Shown here: positions 21,596-21,737 of the stretch, in pieces
Layout: each line of letters starts with the position of its first letter
How positions within the stretch are numbered: position 1 is the first letter of the stretch
Assembly: GCA_034659475.1 (NCBI GenBank)
Contig: JAYEHK010000045.1
Location: 1-21,737 of the forward strand
Direction: 5' to 3'
DNA: 21,737 bases
DNA from: JAYEHK01 sp034659475
GTDB taxonomy: Bacteria > Bacillota > Syntrophomonadia > Syntrophomonadales > Syntrophomonadaceae
Program-made: the position numbers and the translations under genes
The notes under the pieces: generated by a model
Told to the model about the DNA's origin: nothing
The model's database searches: none
What the model saw: only the letters and a program-made list of their open reading frames with translations

Positions 21596-21737
21596 AGTTG
21601 GACAGTTGGTTAGTTGGACAGTTGGTTAGTTGGACAGTTGGTTAGTTGGATAGTTGGTTAGTTGGACAGTTGGTTAGTTGGACAGTTGGTTAGTTGGATA
21701 GTTGGTTAGTTGGACAGTTGGTTAGTTGGACAGTTGG
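21596..21737. repeat. 16-bp minisatellite running off the window
   Basis: A partial first unit (21596-21609) is followed by eight exact-length 16-bp units from 21610 to 21737, TTAGTTGGACAGTTGG or the variant TTAGTTGGATAGTTGG. Each unit is itself two related 8-mers ending AGTTGG. The variants follow a C-C-T order with period three (T in units starting 21642 and 21690), which implies a 48-bp higher-order unit. The array continues past the window. Bases 21568-21600 just before it resemble the inside of the MITE (26 of 32 identical in the opposite orientation). Confidence 0.95.

Noticed and set aside
21596..21737. CRISPR array or origin iterons for the AGTTGG repeat
   Set aside because: Units are strictly head-to-tail with no spacers, and there is no replication gene or DnaA-box cluster in view; it is a minisatellite.

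Overview
The window looks like a stretch of an anaerobic, motile, low-to-mid GC Firmicute. My best guess is a diderm, spore-forming member of the Negativicutes (Sporomusa/Pelosinus-like). The guess rests on a Tat-exported [FeFe] hydrogenase with a cytochrome b anchor, an acetate-type CoA-transferase, a sigma-54-controlled enoate reductase, PAS sensor kinases, HD-GYP signalling and strong AGGAGG-type ribosome binding sites with frequent TTG/GTG starts. I ran no database search, so the taxonomic placement is inference.

Layout. 1-2290 (minus): a 5'-nucleotidase, a FlhG/MinD-like ATPase with an extra YcgR-like N-terminal domain, a small unknown protein and the likely start of another gene. 2294-2912: a non-coding gap with a perfect 124-bp MITE-like element (14-bp terminal inverted repeats, 8-bp target duplication). 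2916-4961 (plus): a sensor kinase that stops inside its ATPase domain, a 35-residue membrane peptide and a peptidoglycan amidase. 4970-6106 (minus): an HD-GYP protein. 6448-10546 (plus): a sigma-54 promoter, an Old Yellow Enzyme/2-enoate reductase, and a PAS-containing sigma-54 activator that probably drives it. 10646-12859 (minus): an operon for a membrane-bound extracytoplasmic [FeFe] hydrogenase (large subunit, Tat small subunit, cytochrome b).

12860-13560 is the most striking region. It is a roughly 700-nt hydrogenase leader with two tandem aptamer-like elements that match the molybdenum/tungsten cofactor (Moco/Tuco) riboswitch pattern. Each is followed by a hairpin terminator. A second promoter and a third, three-strand attenuator of no class I recognise lie between them and hydA. 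13752-15950 (plus): an alkaline-phosphatase-fold-like ectodomain joined to a polytopic membrane domain.

15981-18490: a CoA-transferase gene flanked by direct copies of an intergenic repeat mosaic. The upstream gap also holds a promoter, two tiny ORFs and a terminator. 18515-20027 (minus): a hotdog thioesterase and a threonine aldolase. 20330-20989 (plus): a PAS-ATPase protein that has lost its phosphoacceptor domain. 21019-21471 (minus): an MntR/DtxR-type metalloregulator. 21596-21737: a 16-bp minisatellite that runs off the window and is related to the inside of the MITE.

Taken together, the metabolic genes suggest fermentative or acetogenic redox handling (enoate reduction, H2 turnover at the membrane, CoA transfer to acetate), with hydrogenase synthesis apparently tied to pterin-cofactor status.
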